Part shown: piece by piece, positions 8,248 to 16,834 of the stretch | How the letters are laid out: each line of letters opens with the position of its first letter | Position numbering within the stretch: the stretch's first letter is position 1 | DNA from: an uncultured Verrucomicrobiota bacterium | GTDB lineage: Bacteria > Verrucomicrobiota > Kiritimatiellia > SS1-B-03-39 > UBA6053 | Reading direction: 5' to 3' | NCBI GenBank assembly: GCA_937127435.1 | Contig: CAKZLZ010000017.1 | Location: 1-64,000 of the forward strand | Length of the DNA: 64,000 bases | Notes under the pieces: model-generated | Seen by the model: the letters and a program-made list of their open reading frames with translations, nothing else | Databases searched by the model: none | What the model was told of the DNA's origin: nothing | Translations under genes and position numbers: made by a program

Positions 8248-9242
8248 CCCTGTATGGTTTGATTCAGGTTGGAGGTCAGCAGCACACTTTGTTGGTAGGC
8301 AGGCAGGCCGAATTCCCGATTGGTGATGAGCCGGTGAAGGATGTTGACGGCGGTCGGACCTGCAGAGTTGTATGGCGGGTCGAATAAAAGAACGTTGGGC
8401 TGTGGGGCAGGTGAAGAGACCGAAAGCTGCACGGTGGGCAGCTTTCGGAACCGTGAAGCGATGGATGAGTCGAACAGGCCTTCGGGGGATGAAAGGACCA
8501 GGCTGTCGGGTTGGTTGATTTGCAACCAGTTGCTGAATGCTTCCGGTCGATCCTTCTTAACTTCGAAAAAGGGTTGGGGGAGTGCATCGCTTACGCCGTG
8601 GTATTGACTGAAAGCACTTTGAATAAGGGGGGTGCGCAGGAAGGGATTTCCGGTACGGTTCAGGATAAAGCCCGGACGTTGGCAGCCCTGTGCGCGAAGC
8701 CAGTCAATCCCGTTTCGAATATCGAGGAGAAAGTCGCGACCGACCACATGAATGCTGTGGTTGACCCAGGTATGACCCAACACGACCCAGGCGAAAGGCT
8801 CCCAAGGGAAGGGGAGTTCTTCATAGGCATTGTTGAAGGGGCCGAGGATCACGCCCCGAATTCCCCGGGCCTGCCAAATGGATGCCAATCGTTTGAGCTC
8901 CCGTTTGGTGGGTTTTTCAAAGTTGAAATACTCAATTTGGTAACCGCCCCGAGTGCCAAATTCTTCGGCGGAATCAAACAGCGGTTTCAGCCACTCCTTT
9001 TCAGCCCGGGGTTGGTCGGTGCACCAGGCCAGGGTTTCCCGATAGAAACTTCCGCGGCGCACCCGGGAGAGTCCGGCGGAAACCACGGGGTCCAGTTGAT
9101 AGCCCTGGGTCTTCAATGCCTCGAGAATCCTCCGCGACGTTTCGGGTGCGACCCGCGGATCCTGATGGAGTGCGCGGGAGACGGTGGATGCGGAAACTCC
9201 TAATTGAGCCGCGATCTTACGCTGGGAGGGTGGCTTGCTCAT
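8244..9242 (-). CDS. LacI-family transcriptional regulator
   Basis: 332 aa from the ATG at 9242 (MSKPPSQRKIAAQLGVSAS); the 20 upstream in-frame residues are not family-like. The HTH is at residues 8-27 (RKIAAQLGVSASTVSRALHQ), followed by a hinge and a periplasmic-binding-protein-like sensor domain (RGIRGVILGPFNNAYEELPFPWEPFAWVVLG). A palindrome, ATGCAAC-T-GTTGCAT, overlaps its start codon, suggesting autoregulation. Divergent from two Gfo/Idh/MocA genes and the quinone oxidoreductase, its likely targets. Confidence 0.92.
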   Translation of the reverse strand: MSKPPSQRKIAAQLGVSASTVSRALHQDPRVAPETSRRILEALKTQGYQLDPVVSAGLSRVRRGSFYRETLAWCTDQPRAEKEWLKPLFDSAEEFGTRGGYQIEYFNFEKPTKRELKRLASIWQARGIRGVILGPFNNAYEELPFPWEPFAWVVLGHTWVNHSIHVVGRDFLLDIRNGIDWLRAQGCQRPGFILNRTGNPFLRTPLIQSAFSQYHGVSDALPQPFFEVKKDRPEAFSNWLQINQPDSLVLSSPEGLFDSSIASRFRKLPTVQLSVSSPAPQPNVLLFDPPYNSAGPTAVNILHRLITNREFGLPAYQQSVLLTSNLNQTIQG

Positions 9243-9255
9243 GCAACTGTTGCAT
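9241..9255. promoter_or_regulatory. probable LacI-type operator
   Basis: ATGCAAC-T-GTTGCAT has perfect 7-bp arms around a central base. Palindromes of the TGCAAC/GTTGCA type are typical LacI-family operators. It overlaps the lacI start codon and lies about 100 bp before the first Gfo/Idh/MocA gene, so one site could control both directions. Confidence 0.6.
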
Positions 9256-9355
9256 AGCATGCTGGGTTGTTTAATGCCAAGCATCATTCTATAAGGAACC
9301 ACGAAATTTTATGACCGAAGACCTTCGGGCGATCCAGATGAATGTTGGAAGTGAA

Positions 9356-10441
9356 ATGAAAGATATAAGCTCAATAAAATATGGTGTATGCGGTGTGGGA
9401 CGCATTGGCGAACGGCACTGTCGTCACTTTGTGTCCGGCGGGGAAGATTATGCCTACGAATTGGTGGCGCTGTGTGATGCGGATCCGGATCGCCTGGCGG
9501 CCATGGCGGCAAAATTCGGCGGAAAATCTTATTGTGATTATGCGGATTTTCTGGGGGATGCGGAAATGGAATTGGTGATCATCGCCACCCGTTCGTTGGA
9601 TCATGCGGTGAATGCCGCGCAGGCACTGGAAGCCGGGAAAAACGTTTTGCTGGAAAAACCGATTGGGGTGACAGCGGCGGATTTTCATTTGCTTCAACGG
9701 CTTGACCGGGAGTATCCCGGCAAACTCTTTTTTATGCACAACCTCCGGTTTCAGCCGGCGTTTATGAATCTGCAGGAAATTCTCTCCAGTGGGGTGCTGG
9801 GAAACATCAATGCGGCCAAGCTCTGCAAGCACCATCAGTTCATGCGCCGCAATGATTGGCAAATGCGCTTGGATTGCGGGGGTGGTCAACTCAGTGTGTG
9901 GGGGCCACATCTGATTGATCAGGGTTTGCAGATTCTGGATGCTCCGGTGCGTGGGGTATGGAGTGCGCTGCGGCGCATTCTCACTCCGGGTGACGGGGAC
10001 GATCATGTGAAAATTATCCTGACGGGTACCAATGACAGAGTGGTCGAATTGGAGATCAGCAATTCCGTCGCTTTGCCGGGGCCCTACTGTGAGATCTATG
10101 GGGATCGCGGAACATTGGTTTGCGATCAGGAACAGAAGGTGATGCAGCTGAAATATTTGGATCCTGAATTTCGTTGGCCGGAGGCGCAGGCGGATGCGGG
10201 CAGTCCGGTGTCAAAGGGCTACATGGGAGCAGATCCGGTTCTTCCCTGGATCGAAGAGACGCGCAAGGTCACTCCGGAGACGAATCCCTGGGATCAGGTG
10301 GAAATTGAGATTGCGAAACATCTCTACCATACCCTTCGTATGGACATCCCGTTTCCGATCAAAAATACAGATGCTTTAGAAGTGCTTCGCATCACCGAAA
10401 TGGTGAAGAAACAAAACCCTGAATTTGAGTGGGCCGGATGA
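9356..10441 (+). CDS. Gfo/Idh/MocA-family oxidoreductase
   Basis: 361 aa from the ATG at 9356, preceded by GGAAG; starts at 9311 or 9338 are also open. These enzymes oxidise or reduce sugars, inositols or their derivatives with NAD(P). The Rossmann motif is YGVCGVGRIGERH (9-21), and the signature EKPIG is at 100-104. The C-terminal alpha/beta domain includes CGGGQLSVWGPHLIDQGLQIL, with the conserved GGG and the H/D pair of the active site region. Its stop overlaps the next ATG (ATGA at 10438), which indicates translational coupling. Substrate unknown. Confidence 0.88.
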   Translation: MKDISSIKYGVCGVGRIGERHCRHFVSGGEDYAYELVALCDADPDRLAAMAAKFGGKSYCDYADFLGDAEMELVIIATRSLDHAVNAAQALEAGKNVLLEKPIGVTAADFHLLQRLDREYPGKLFFMHNLRFQPAFMNLQEILSSGVLGNINAAKLCKHHQFMRRNDWQMRLDCGGGQLSVWGPHLIDQGLQILDAPVRGVWSALRRILTPGDGDDHVKIILTGTNDRVVELEISNSVALPGPYCEIYGDRGTLVCDQEQKVMQLKYLDPEFRWPEAQADAGSPVSKGYMGADPVLPWIEETRKVTPETNPWDQVEIEIAKHLYHTLRMDIPFPIKNTDALEVLRITEMVKKQNPEFEWAG

Positions 10442-11589
10442 AAAAATGGAAAGTAACCATCGCCCGGGATACCGCGGTCCGCAACTTAGGGCTCCATGGA
10501 CTCCACGTCGCCTTTCGCGGATTGCCGGGGGTGGAAGTGGTTGGATTTTTTGATTCACGGGCCGACGATCTTGAAACCATTATGGCGGTGACGAAAGCGA
10601 AGCGCCACTACCGTGACTATGTTGAAATGCTCGATACCGAAAAACCGGATATCGTGGTGCTCTGCTCGCGCCATCCGAATGATCACTTTGCCCAGATCAA
10701 AGAAGCGGCTGCGCGGGGGATTCACATTTACTGCGAAAAGCCGATGACGGTAAGTTTGAAAGAGGCCGATGCCATTGTCGCCTTGGTGGAAAAAACCGGG
10801 ATCAAATTTTGTATGGCCCATCCCTGCCGTTATGATGCCGGTTTTATGCAAATGAAGCGGATGATTGAAGCGGGTGAAATTGGAAAGCCGCTGACGATTT
10901 ACGGCCGGGGGAAAAGTGATCACCGTGGCGGTGGCGAGGACATGATGGTTTTGGGCACGCATATCTTTGATCTGCAGACCTGGTTCTTTGGCGAACCCAC
11001 ATCGGTTTGGGCGGAGGTTTTGTCTGGGGATGAAGCGATTAAAGAGGGGGCACTCTGTGAAACGGTGGAGCCCATTGGTCCGACTGCCGGTGATGATATC
11101 TTTGCATCTTTCCGGTTTCCAAACGGGGTTCGGGGTTTATTCGAAAGCCGCCGCGGTCTGGTGAAGGGTCCCCAGGAGGAAAGGACGCGGATGGGTATCG
11201 CTGTCATCGGAACCCAAGGCACACTTTCGTTGCGATTCGATGACAGCGCAGACGCGACGCTCAAGCAGAGTAACCTCAGAACCCCACCGGATGACAACGC
11301 CGATTTCGAAGAGGTGAAAGTGGCCGATGCCCACGTGATTCCGGGAGCGGAACCTTTGGATTTTTCCTTACGGGGGGTGCAGACCCCGCCGGCCTCCATG
11401 TTCCTCTGGAGCAACCGCTATGCCGCCTGGGATCTGATACAATCTATCGAAGAAGATCGTCAACCGCTCTCAAACATGCACAATGCGCGTTTGGCCCTGG
11501 AAATGATTTACGGGATCTACACCTCACAACTTTCGGAAAGCCTTGTCCGCTTTCCCCTCAAAAATCACGAACACCCTTTAGGGAAATAA
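10438..11589 (+). CDS. Gfo/Idh/MocA-family oxidoreductase, second of pair
   Basis: 383 aa. The start is the ATG overlapping the previous stop. EKPMT at 100-104 and the downstream HIFDLQTWFFGEPTSVWAEV place it in the family. The N-terminus (VTIARDTAVRNLGLHGLH) lacks a recognisable GxGxxG dinucleotide loop, which is unusual. Either it belongs to a divergent subgroup or binds cofactor differently. Co-transcribed with the preceding dehydrogenase; the quinone oxidoreductase starts 5 bp after its stop. Confidence 0.85.
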   Translation: MKKWKVTIARDTAVRNLGLHGLHVAFRGLPGVEVVGFFDSRADDLETIMAVTKAKRHYRDYVEMLDTEKPDIVVLCSRHPNDHFAQIKEAAARGIHIYCEKPMTVSLKEADAIVALVEKTGIKFCMAHPCRYDAGFMQMKRMIEAGEIGKPLTIYGRGKSDHRGGGEDMMVLGTHIFDLQTWFFGEPTSVWAEVLSGDEAIKEGALCETVEPIGPTAGDDIFASFRFPNGVRGLFESRRGLVKGPQEERTRMGIAVIGTQGTLSLRFDDSADATLKQSNLRTPPDDNADFEEVKVADAHVIPGAEPLDFSLRGVQTPPASMFLWSNRYAAWDLIQSIEEDRQPLSNMHNARLALEMIYGIYTSQLSESLVRFPLKNHEHPLGK

Positions 11590-11594
11590 ATCAT

Positions 11595-12557
11595 ATGAAA
11601 GCGATTCTTATTAACGAACAAAATGACCTCGTCTGGAGTGAAGTCCCGGATCCCGTCCGCAAGCATGGAGAAATCATTATCGACATTCGGGCGGCAGCGC
11701 TGAACCGTGCCGACTTGATGCAGCGTGCCGGCAACTATCCGCCGCCTCCTGAATGGCCCGACTGGATGGGATTGGAAGTATCCGGGCTGGTCTCCGAAAC
11801 CCAGCCGGGAAGTCGTTGGCAGGTAGGGGACAAAGTTTGTGCGCTGTTGGGTGGCGGAGGCTATGCCGAGAAAGTGGCGGTACCTGCAGACATGGTAATG
11901 TCGATTCCGGAAGGTCTCTCCTTTGAGGAAGCGGCCGCAATTCCGGAAGCGTTCGCGACCAGTTACTTAAATCTCTGCATTGAAGGCGGCATGACGAAAG
12001 GCGACACGGTATTTATCCAGGCCGGCGCCAGTGGATTGGGCATGGCCGCGATCCAATTGGCCAAGAGTTATGGCGCCAAAGTCGTGACCACTGTCAGTAC
12101 CGATGAAAAAGCAGCCTTTGTGAAAAACCTCGGTGCGGACGTGATCATCAACCGCAAAAAAGAAGACATTGCCACCGTTTTGGCTGATCACCCGGTCGAT
12201 GTGGCCATGGACTGCGTGGCGGGTAAAAATTTGGGACCCTGCCTCAAAACCATGGCGCGGGGCGGACGCTGGATTGTGATCGCAACCCTCGGCGGTGCGG
12301 GCAGTGATTTGGATATGCTCGATTTCTTTAAACGCGGAGTGAAACTGATTGGCAGTACCTTGCGCAGTCGGACCAGCGAAATGAAAGCTGAAATTCTGGG
12401 TGGACTTGAAAAAGATTTATGGGCGGCCTTCTCTTCGGGTGCGCTTCAACCCATCTTGTACGCCACCCTTCCCGTACAGCGGGCGGAGGACGCCCACGCC
12501 ATCCTGCAGGCGGATGAGAATCTCGGCAAGGTTGTACTCACAGTCGAGCAAGCGTAA
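11595..12557 (+). CDS. NAD(P)H:quinone oxidoreductase-like MDR protein (PIG3/QOR type)
   Basis: 320 aa. A zinc-free member of the medium-chain dehydrogenase/reductase superfamily. ALNRADLMQRAGNYPPPP and DWMGLEVSG are the characteristic N-terminal motifs of PIG3-type quinone oxidoreductases; the nucleotide-binding loop is IQAGASGLGMAAIQLAKSYGAK. No structural-zinc cysteine cluster is visible. It is the third gene of the operon after the two Gfo/Idh/MocA genes. The reaction in this pathway is not known. Confidence 0.9.
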   Translation: MKAILINEQNDLVWSEVPDPVRKHGEIIIDIRAAALNRADLMQRAGNYPPPPEWPDWMGLEVSGLVSETQPGSRWQVGDKVCALLGGGGYAEKVAVPADMVMSIPEGLSFEEAAAIPEAFATSYLNLCIEGGMTKGDTVFIQAGASGLGMAAIQLAKSYGAKVVTTVSTDEKAAFVKNLGADVIINRKKEDIATVLADHPVDVAMDCVAGKNLGPCLKTMARGGRWIVIATLGGAGSDLDMLDFFKRGVKLIGSTLRSRTSEMKAEILGGLEKDLWAAFSSGALQPILYATLPVQRAEDAHAILQADENLGKVVLTVEQA

Positions 12558-12568
12558 GGTTTGGGCGT

Positions 12569-12597
12569 TTGACACAAGAGTGCTGACCGTGTAGCAT
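12569..12597 (+). promoter_or_regulatory. sigma-70-type promoter of the first tandem PEP-CTERM gene
   Basis: TTGACA (12569-12574), 17-bp spacer, TAGCAT (12592-12597). The same arrangement and most of the flanking sequence is repeated before the next gene, which argues for function. Predicted leader about 38 nt, with AAAGGA as ribosome binding site. Confidence 0.6.
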
Positions 12598-12641
12598 GTT
12601 CAGTACTTAAAATAACTTTCACTAGTGCAAAGGACCGAAAA

Positions 12642-13583
12642 ATGAAAAAGATACTAACGATTGCCAGCTACCTTATTGGATTCGGGGCCTTGTCCCTGCA
12701 AGCAGACCTTTTGATTTACGAGGGTTTCAATTATAGCGGGGTTCGGTCCGATGGTGATTCCATGGATAATGTTACTTCCAACGCAACGGGGTTGACCGGA
12801 AGCTACAACTTGCTCCATTCAACGGGTGCATCTATCACCTTCAAGACGACCGGATTAAGCTTTGGTTCGAATTTCCTGTCGACTTCCGATGGCGGGATAT
12901 ACTTGGATGGGGGTACTACTTACTCTGTGCTCGAAATGTCACTTAATACTCCCTACGATTCACCTACAACTTATCAGGGCACGATCTATAGTAGCTACTT
13001 GGGTAAGGTAACTTCGATGGCAGGTGACGAGGGGCTGTTTACCAGCCGTGTGGCTAACGAAAGTGGTGCAAGCTATACCCGACGATTTAACTCCGAATTG
13101 GATGGGCGTAGCGACTCAGGACCTGCCGTGGGCTATGGGGAAGATACGACGGCTGCATCTAGCGGGGCGTTGACTCTTGATGAAACCTACTTGGTTCTTG
13201 CCCGTTTTACGCATGTGGGTGAAACAGATGCTGAGTTAGGGGGCGAGACACGTACCGCAGACCAATTCGTTTTTACGCTTTCGGCATATGAAAATTGGCT
13301 CGCGGCAGGTGGGGTAGAGGGGGATCTCGGGACCTATGCCTCATTTACGGCCTCGGATACAAATACGATATATGAAAAACACTTCCACAATGGTTACCAG
13401 GTTGAAATAGGTATTGCCCCTCTTGGAGGTAGTGGAAATGAAACAGCCTATTTTGACGAACTACGCTACGGCACGACCCTTGCCGATGTGGTTTCCGTTG
13501 TTCCTGAACCTTCTTCCTTCCTGCTGATGGCGGGGGGAATGCTCCTGGTGGGTTTTGGGGCTTTTAAACGCCGGCATTCGTAG
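12642..13583 (+). CDS. PEP-CTERM surface/secreted protein, tandem paralogue 1
   Basis: 313 aa. Signal peptide MKKILTIASYLIGFGALSLQA, then a beta-rich domain, then the PEP-CTERM sorting tag VPEPSSFLLMAGGMLLVGF with a basic tail (KRRHS). PEP-CTERM proteins are processed by exosortase and usually end up at the surface or in extracellular matrix; no exosortase gene is in this window. The mature domain shares segments such as NATGLTGSYN, GLSFGSNFLSTS and DELRYGTTLADVV with the next gene, so the two arose by tandem duplication. Biochemical function unknown. Confidence 0.88.
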   Translation: MKKILTIASYLIGFGALSLQADLLIYEGFNYSGVRSDGDSMDNVTSNATGLTGSYNLLHSTGASITFKTTGLSFGSNFLSTSDGGIYLDGGTTYSVLEMSLNTPYDSPTTYQGTIYSSYLGKVTSMAGDEGLFTSRVANESGASYTRRFNSELDGRSDSGPAVGYGEDTTAASSGALTLDETYLVLARFTHVGETDAELGGETRTADQFVFTLSAYENWLAAGGVEGDLGTYASFTASDTNTIYEKHFHNGYQVEIGIAPLGGSGNETAYFDELRYGTTLADVVSVVPEPSSFLLMAGGMLLVGFGAFKRRHS

Positions 13584-13608
13584 TGAAACAAGGGTAAGGT
13601 TTTGGCGC

Positions 13609-13637
13609 TTGACGCAAAAGTGCTGACCATGTAGCAT
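13609..13637 (+). promoter_or_regulatory. sigma-70-type promoter of the second tandem PEP-CTERM gene
   Basis: TTGACG (13609-13614), 17-bp spacer, TAGCAT (13632-13637). About 90 bp upstream of the ATG are near-identical to the promoter region of the preceding paralogue, so the duplication included the promoter. Confidence 0.6.
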
Positions 13638-13681
13638 GGTCATCATTTAAAATTATTTTTACTAGTGCAAAGGATCGAAAA

Positions 13682-14575
13682 ATGAAAAAGATACTAACGA
13701 CTGCTAGCTACCTTATTGGATTCGGGGCCTTGTCCCTGCAAGCCTCGCTTCTGGTTTATGAAGGTAACAACTATGGTGGGGTTGATTTGAATTCCATGGC
13801 CGGTATCACGACCAATGCAACAGGATTGACTGGAGACTATTCCCAGACTTTCGCTAGTGGAGGCCTCACTCGATACAAAGAAGCTGGATTGTCCTTTGGT
13901 TCTAATTTTCTATCGACCTCCGGCGGCAAGGTTCTCATGTATGCTCCAAGTGGTTATGTGACTCTTAACATCAATCTTGATGTCAGTGCGGTCAGCGGTA
14001 CACTCTATAGCAGTTACCTGGGGCAGATGACCTCGATAGTTTCAAATGGTTTATTTGCCCAACGGGTGGAAAAAATCAGTGATGGAGTCCAAAGTTTTGT
14101 TTCTGAATTAGATGGGCGAAATGTTACTTCAGGGCCGGCGGTGGCATACGGCAATGTTACCTCGACTACAGTGGACGGACCTATCGTTGCAGATGAGACT
14201 TATTTGGTGCTCGCCCGCTTCACCAATGTGGGTGGTGTCAGTGGTGGTGTAGCCGATCAGTTTGTGTTTAACCTCGATGACTATGATAGTTGGTTTACGG
14301 CTGGCGCAGAGGAGGGGAATCTTGGGACATATGCCACATTTACAGCCTCTAATTCGTTGGGGACTCAGAGAGATTTTAGTAGTTTATCTAAGATCCAATA
14401 CAGTACTTCTCCATTGGGCGGAGGACAAGAATCAGGTTATATTGACGAACTACGCTACGGCACGACCCTTGCCGACGTGGTTGCGGTGCCAGAACCTTCT
14501 TCTTTACTGTTGATGGCGGGGGGAATGCTCTTGGTTGGTTTTGGGGCCATTAGAGGTCGCAGTAACCGCGCTTAA
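13682..14575 (+). CDS. PEP-CTERM surface/secreted protein, tandem paralogue 2
   Basis: 297 aa. The first 21 residues (MKKILTTASYLIGFGALSLQA) differ from the preceding paralogue's by one residue. The mature domains have diverged, keeping NATGLTGDYS, GLSFGSNFLSTSGG, FVSELDGRN and DELRYGTTLADVV. The tag is VPEPSSLLLMAGGMLLVGF with a basic end. Identical signal and tag with a diverged middle suggests relaxed or diversifying change of the exposed part. A strong terminator follows. Confidence 0.88.
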   Translation: MKKILTTASYLIGFGALSLQASLLVYEGNNYGGVDLNSMAGITTNATGLTGDYSQTFASGGLTRYKEAGLSFGSNFLSTSGGKVLMYAPSGYVTLNINLDVSAVSGTLYSSYLGQMTSIVSNGLFAQRVEKISDGVQSFVSELDGRNVTSGPAVAYGNVTSTTVDGPIVADETYLVLARFTNVGGVSGGVADQFVFNLDDYDSWFTAGAEEGNLGTYATFTASNSLGTQRDFSSLSKIQYSTSPLGGGQESGYIDELRYGTTLADVVAVPEPSSLLLMAGGMLLVGFGAIRGRSNRA

Positions 14576-14598
14576 ATAGAAGCTTGTTGATCAAATAA

Positions 14599-14633
14599 CG
14601 AGGGGAGAATCCACCGGATTCTTCCCTCGTTTT
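14599..14633 (+). terminator. rho-independent terminator
   Basis: Stem CGAGGGGAGAATCC - ACC - GGATTCTTCCCTCG (one wobble pair) followed by TTTT, 24 bp after the second tandem PEP-CTERM gene. Confidence 0.85.
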
Positions 14634-14934
14634 CTATTTGAGGATCCTATCGGCTTGGCGGTGTTAAGCAAGTTACAGTTCTGGATCCATTTACATATAT
14701 CAAAAACATGATCAGGCAAAATTTCCAATGAATAGAGATGTGGCCGGGGGTGCCGTTCCCTGGGGCGGCGTCATGCTTCCTTGCCCCGGGCGACGGTGAA
14801 AGCACCGCTAAATGGGGAGCGTTGTGCTGCAATGAGGAAATCTTTTGACGATGAGTTTTTACGAAGCGATATGTTAATGGCTTCGTTAGATTTTTTATTA
14901 AAAATTCTGTAGTTCCCAAAAGAATCCGGAAAAC
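14634..14934. repeat. noncoding stretch with a dispersed repeat
   Basis: No gene seen. Positions 14761-14790 (core GGCGGCGTCATGCTTCCTTG) are an inverted, nearly identical copy of 20264-20293. The segment is flanked by short palindromic fragments such as TTCCCTGGGG and CTTGCCCCGGG. Probably a decayed intergenic repeat; no function evident. Confidence 0.5.
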
Positions 14935-16818
14935 TTACCGCAACTTTTGTAAGCGTGCTTGTAAGCGGGCGATGCCCAGCTTGCGGTCACTGCGGTACCA
15001 ACCTTTCCAGGATCCGGCTTCTCCGTCTTTGAAGGCTGCCAGGCTGATGGAAAGGGCATCGGAAGCGGCCGCATAATTTGGAGGAATTGCTGAGACATGC
15101 TTCAGGCAGGTGTAGAGCCCGAGCAGGATGCCGGTTTGGGCGAGCAGATTGGTGGAGTAGAAGCTCTGCCACCGTTGAGGCGGGGTGTAGGACTTCAGGG
15201 ATTGATGTAGTTGTTCCAAACGGGGAATGGCTTCTGTCAGTTGATCCCGGTATTGAAAAAACGCTTCGGCCATGGATCCGGTTACAGGCAGGTTCATTTC
15301 TGCGTGCCGGATAAAACTATCGATATAAATGCGGGCGCTTCCGTCGTAAAAGTTCCAGCCGGGTTCCATTTCCGGCATGGCGGAAAAGAAGGACTGATAA
15401 AAGTGATCCCATTCAGGCGGCGCCCAGTGAGGGGGAAATTTATTTTTCTCGATGGGTCGGGGTGTCCACATTTGCTCCATCCAAACGCTGATGCCTAACA
15501 GGTGTTCGCGAATGTTGCTGACGTTGAGAATCGCATAGTCGGTGTCGCCCCGGTCGGCAACCTCTCTGGCCACCCGTGCGGGTTTGTCAGGGTGGGGTCC
15601 CTGGGCCAGGTGGGGGCCCATCGGCCAAACTGCAACGTGGTAATAGACGCCGTATTTATGTTTCGGGTTCCGCGGCAGGGTTTTGAAATCTTCCTGCATT
15701 TCCTGGGTGCGGCCATGGTCGGCAAATACACAGATGACGGAATCCGGTAAGTGGAGATCACCGGAGCGGATGAGTTCGACCCCTTCCTGCCAAAGGGTCA
15801 TGGTCGACGGGGGTTCGGATCGGGAATCCACATCCGCAATGATGTGCAGCTGTTCTGTCAGGGCGTTGGAATAGAGAGAGGCGGCCGCTTCGCGCGCTTC
15901 GGGATCGTGATCCCACAATGGACGGTCTCCGCGACCGCGAAGTCCCACTTGCCAGATGACCCGGTCGCCGGCAACTTCGGCCCAGCGTTCTGCATAGGCT
16001 TGCCAACAGGCACGCATCGATTCCGGATCCTGTCGATAGGAGAAGGGGGGATTTTTCCCGTTTCCGTTTTCGGCCCACCAGGTTTCGTAGGCAAAGTGGC
16101 AGACCCCCAAAGGTTCCACATGGTGTTGTGAAACATGCAGTCCCCGCCGAACTGCCGCCCGGACCATATCGGCTTCAGGTTCATTCATGATGTCGAGGAA
16201 GGAGGAGGGGATGATCAGATTAGCCCGCATGCGCAATGCAGTTTCGAAAACCTTTTCCATCAGGGAGGCCGGGGGCACCGCGGTATAATAGGTGAGCAGA
16301 CGGGAGTCGTAGTTCTCGGGAAGTTCGTCGGAAAGGGTTTCCGCATGTTTGCGTCCCGGCCAGTTCATAAACCGGGCGCCCGCAGGTTCTTTCCAGCCGG
16401 CCAACAAATCTTCATCGTTGAGAAACCATCCGCGTATACGGAAAGTCGGAGGGACGGATTCGATGCGCCCCCGGGGCAAGGTCAATTGTTCGAGAGGTTC
16501 GGGGGTGAGATCTTTCCAAAATCCGCAGGGATCCACGCCGAGGAAGCGGTGGGAGAATTCATACAGACCGTAGATCACACCCAGTTCGTCACCGCCGGAA
16601 ATTTCGACCCGCTCTCCGATGTCGATGCGGAAGATTTCGGAAGGCAGACTTGGATCAAGTGCGGCCGAAAGGAGCCCGGGCTTGTCCGTGAGTTCAGGGC
16701 AAACGCCCAGCACGCTTTCGATATCCCGCGCCACATCCACCATCGCCGCCCGGATCCCGGGAGTGGAATGGACAAGGGTGAGGGTGAAGGATCCTGGATG
16801 GAGGATTAACTTTGCCAC
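14935..16818 (-). CDS. GH115-like glycosidase (alpha-glucuronidase family), cytoplasmic type
   Basis: 627 aa. GH115 enzymes remove (4-O-methyl)glucuronic acid from xylan-type chains. Family-like features are GDELGVIYGLYEFSHRFLGVDP (76-97), RIRGWFLNDED (127-137), WQVGLRGRGDRPLW, VICVFADHGRTQEMQEDF and YYHVAVWPMGPHLAQGP. It is shorter than typical GH115 enzymes, which have an extra C-terminal beta domain, and it has no signal peptide, so it likely acts on imported oligosaccharides. It ends against the two LamG PEP-CTERM genes, which lie upstream on the same strand with a 16-bp gap, so they may be co-transcribed. The assignment is by motif resemblance only. Confidence 0.65.
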   Translation of the reverse strand: MAKLILHPGSFTLTLVHSTPGIRAAMVDVARDIESVLGVCPELTDKPGLLSAALDPSLPSEIFRIDIGERVEISGGDELGVIYGLYEFSHRFLGVDPCGFWKDLTPEPLEQLTLPRGRIESVPPTFRIRGWFLNDEDLLAGWKEPAGARFMNWPGRKHAETLSDELPENYDSRLLTYYTAVPPASLMEKVFETALRMRANLIIPSSFLDIMNEPEADMVRAAVRRGLHVSQHHVEPLGVCHFAYETWWAENGNGKNPPFSYRQDPESMRACWQAYAERWAEVAGDRVIWQVGLRGRGDRPLWDHDPEAREAAASLYSNALTEQLHIIADVDSRSEPPSTMTLWQEGVELIRSGDLHLPDSVICVFADHGRTQEMQEDFKTLPRNPKHKYGVYYHVAVWPMGPHLAQGPHPDKPARVAREVADRGDTDYAILNVSNIREHLLGISVWMEQMWTPRPIEKNKFPPHWAPPEWDHFYQSFFSAMPEMEPGWNFYDGSARIYIDSFIRHAEMNLPVTGSMAEAFFQYRDQLTEAIPRLEQLHQSLKSYTPPQRWQSFYSTNLLAQTGILLGLYTCLKHVSAIPPNYAAASDALSISLAAFKDGEAGSWKGWYRSDRKLGIARLQARLQKLR

Positions 16819-16834
16819 GTCTATGCAAAAGTAC

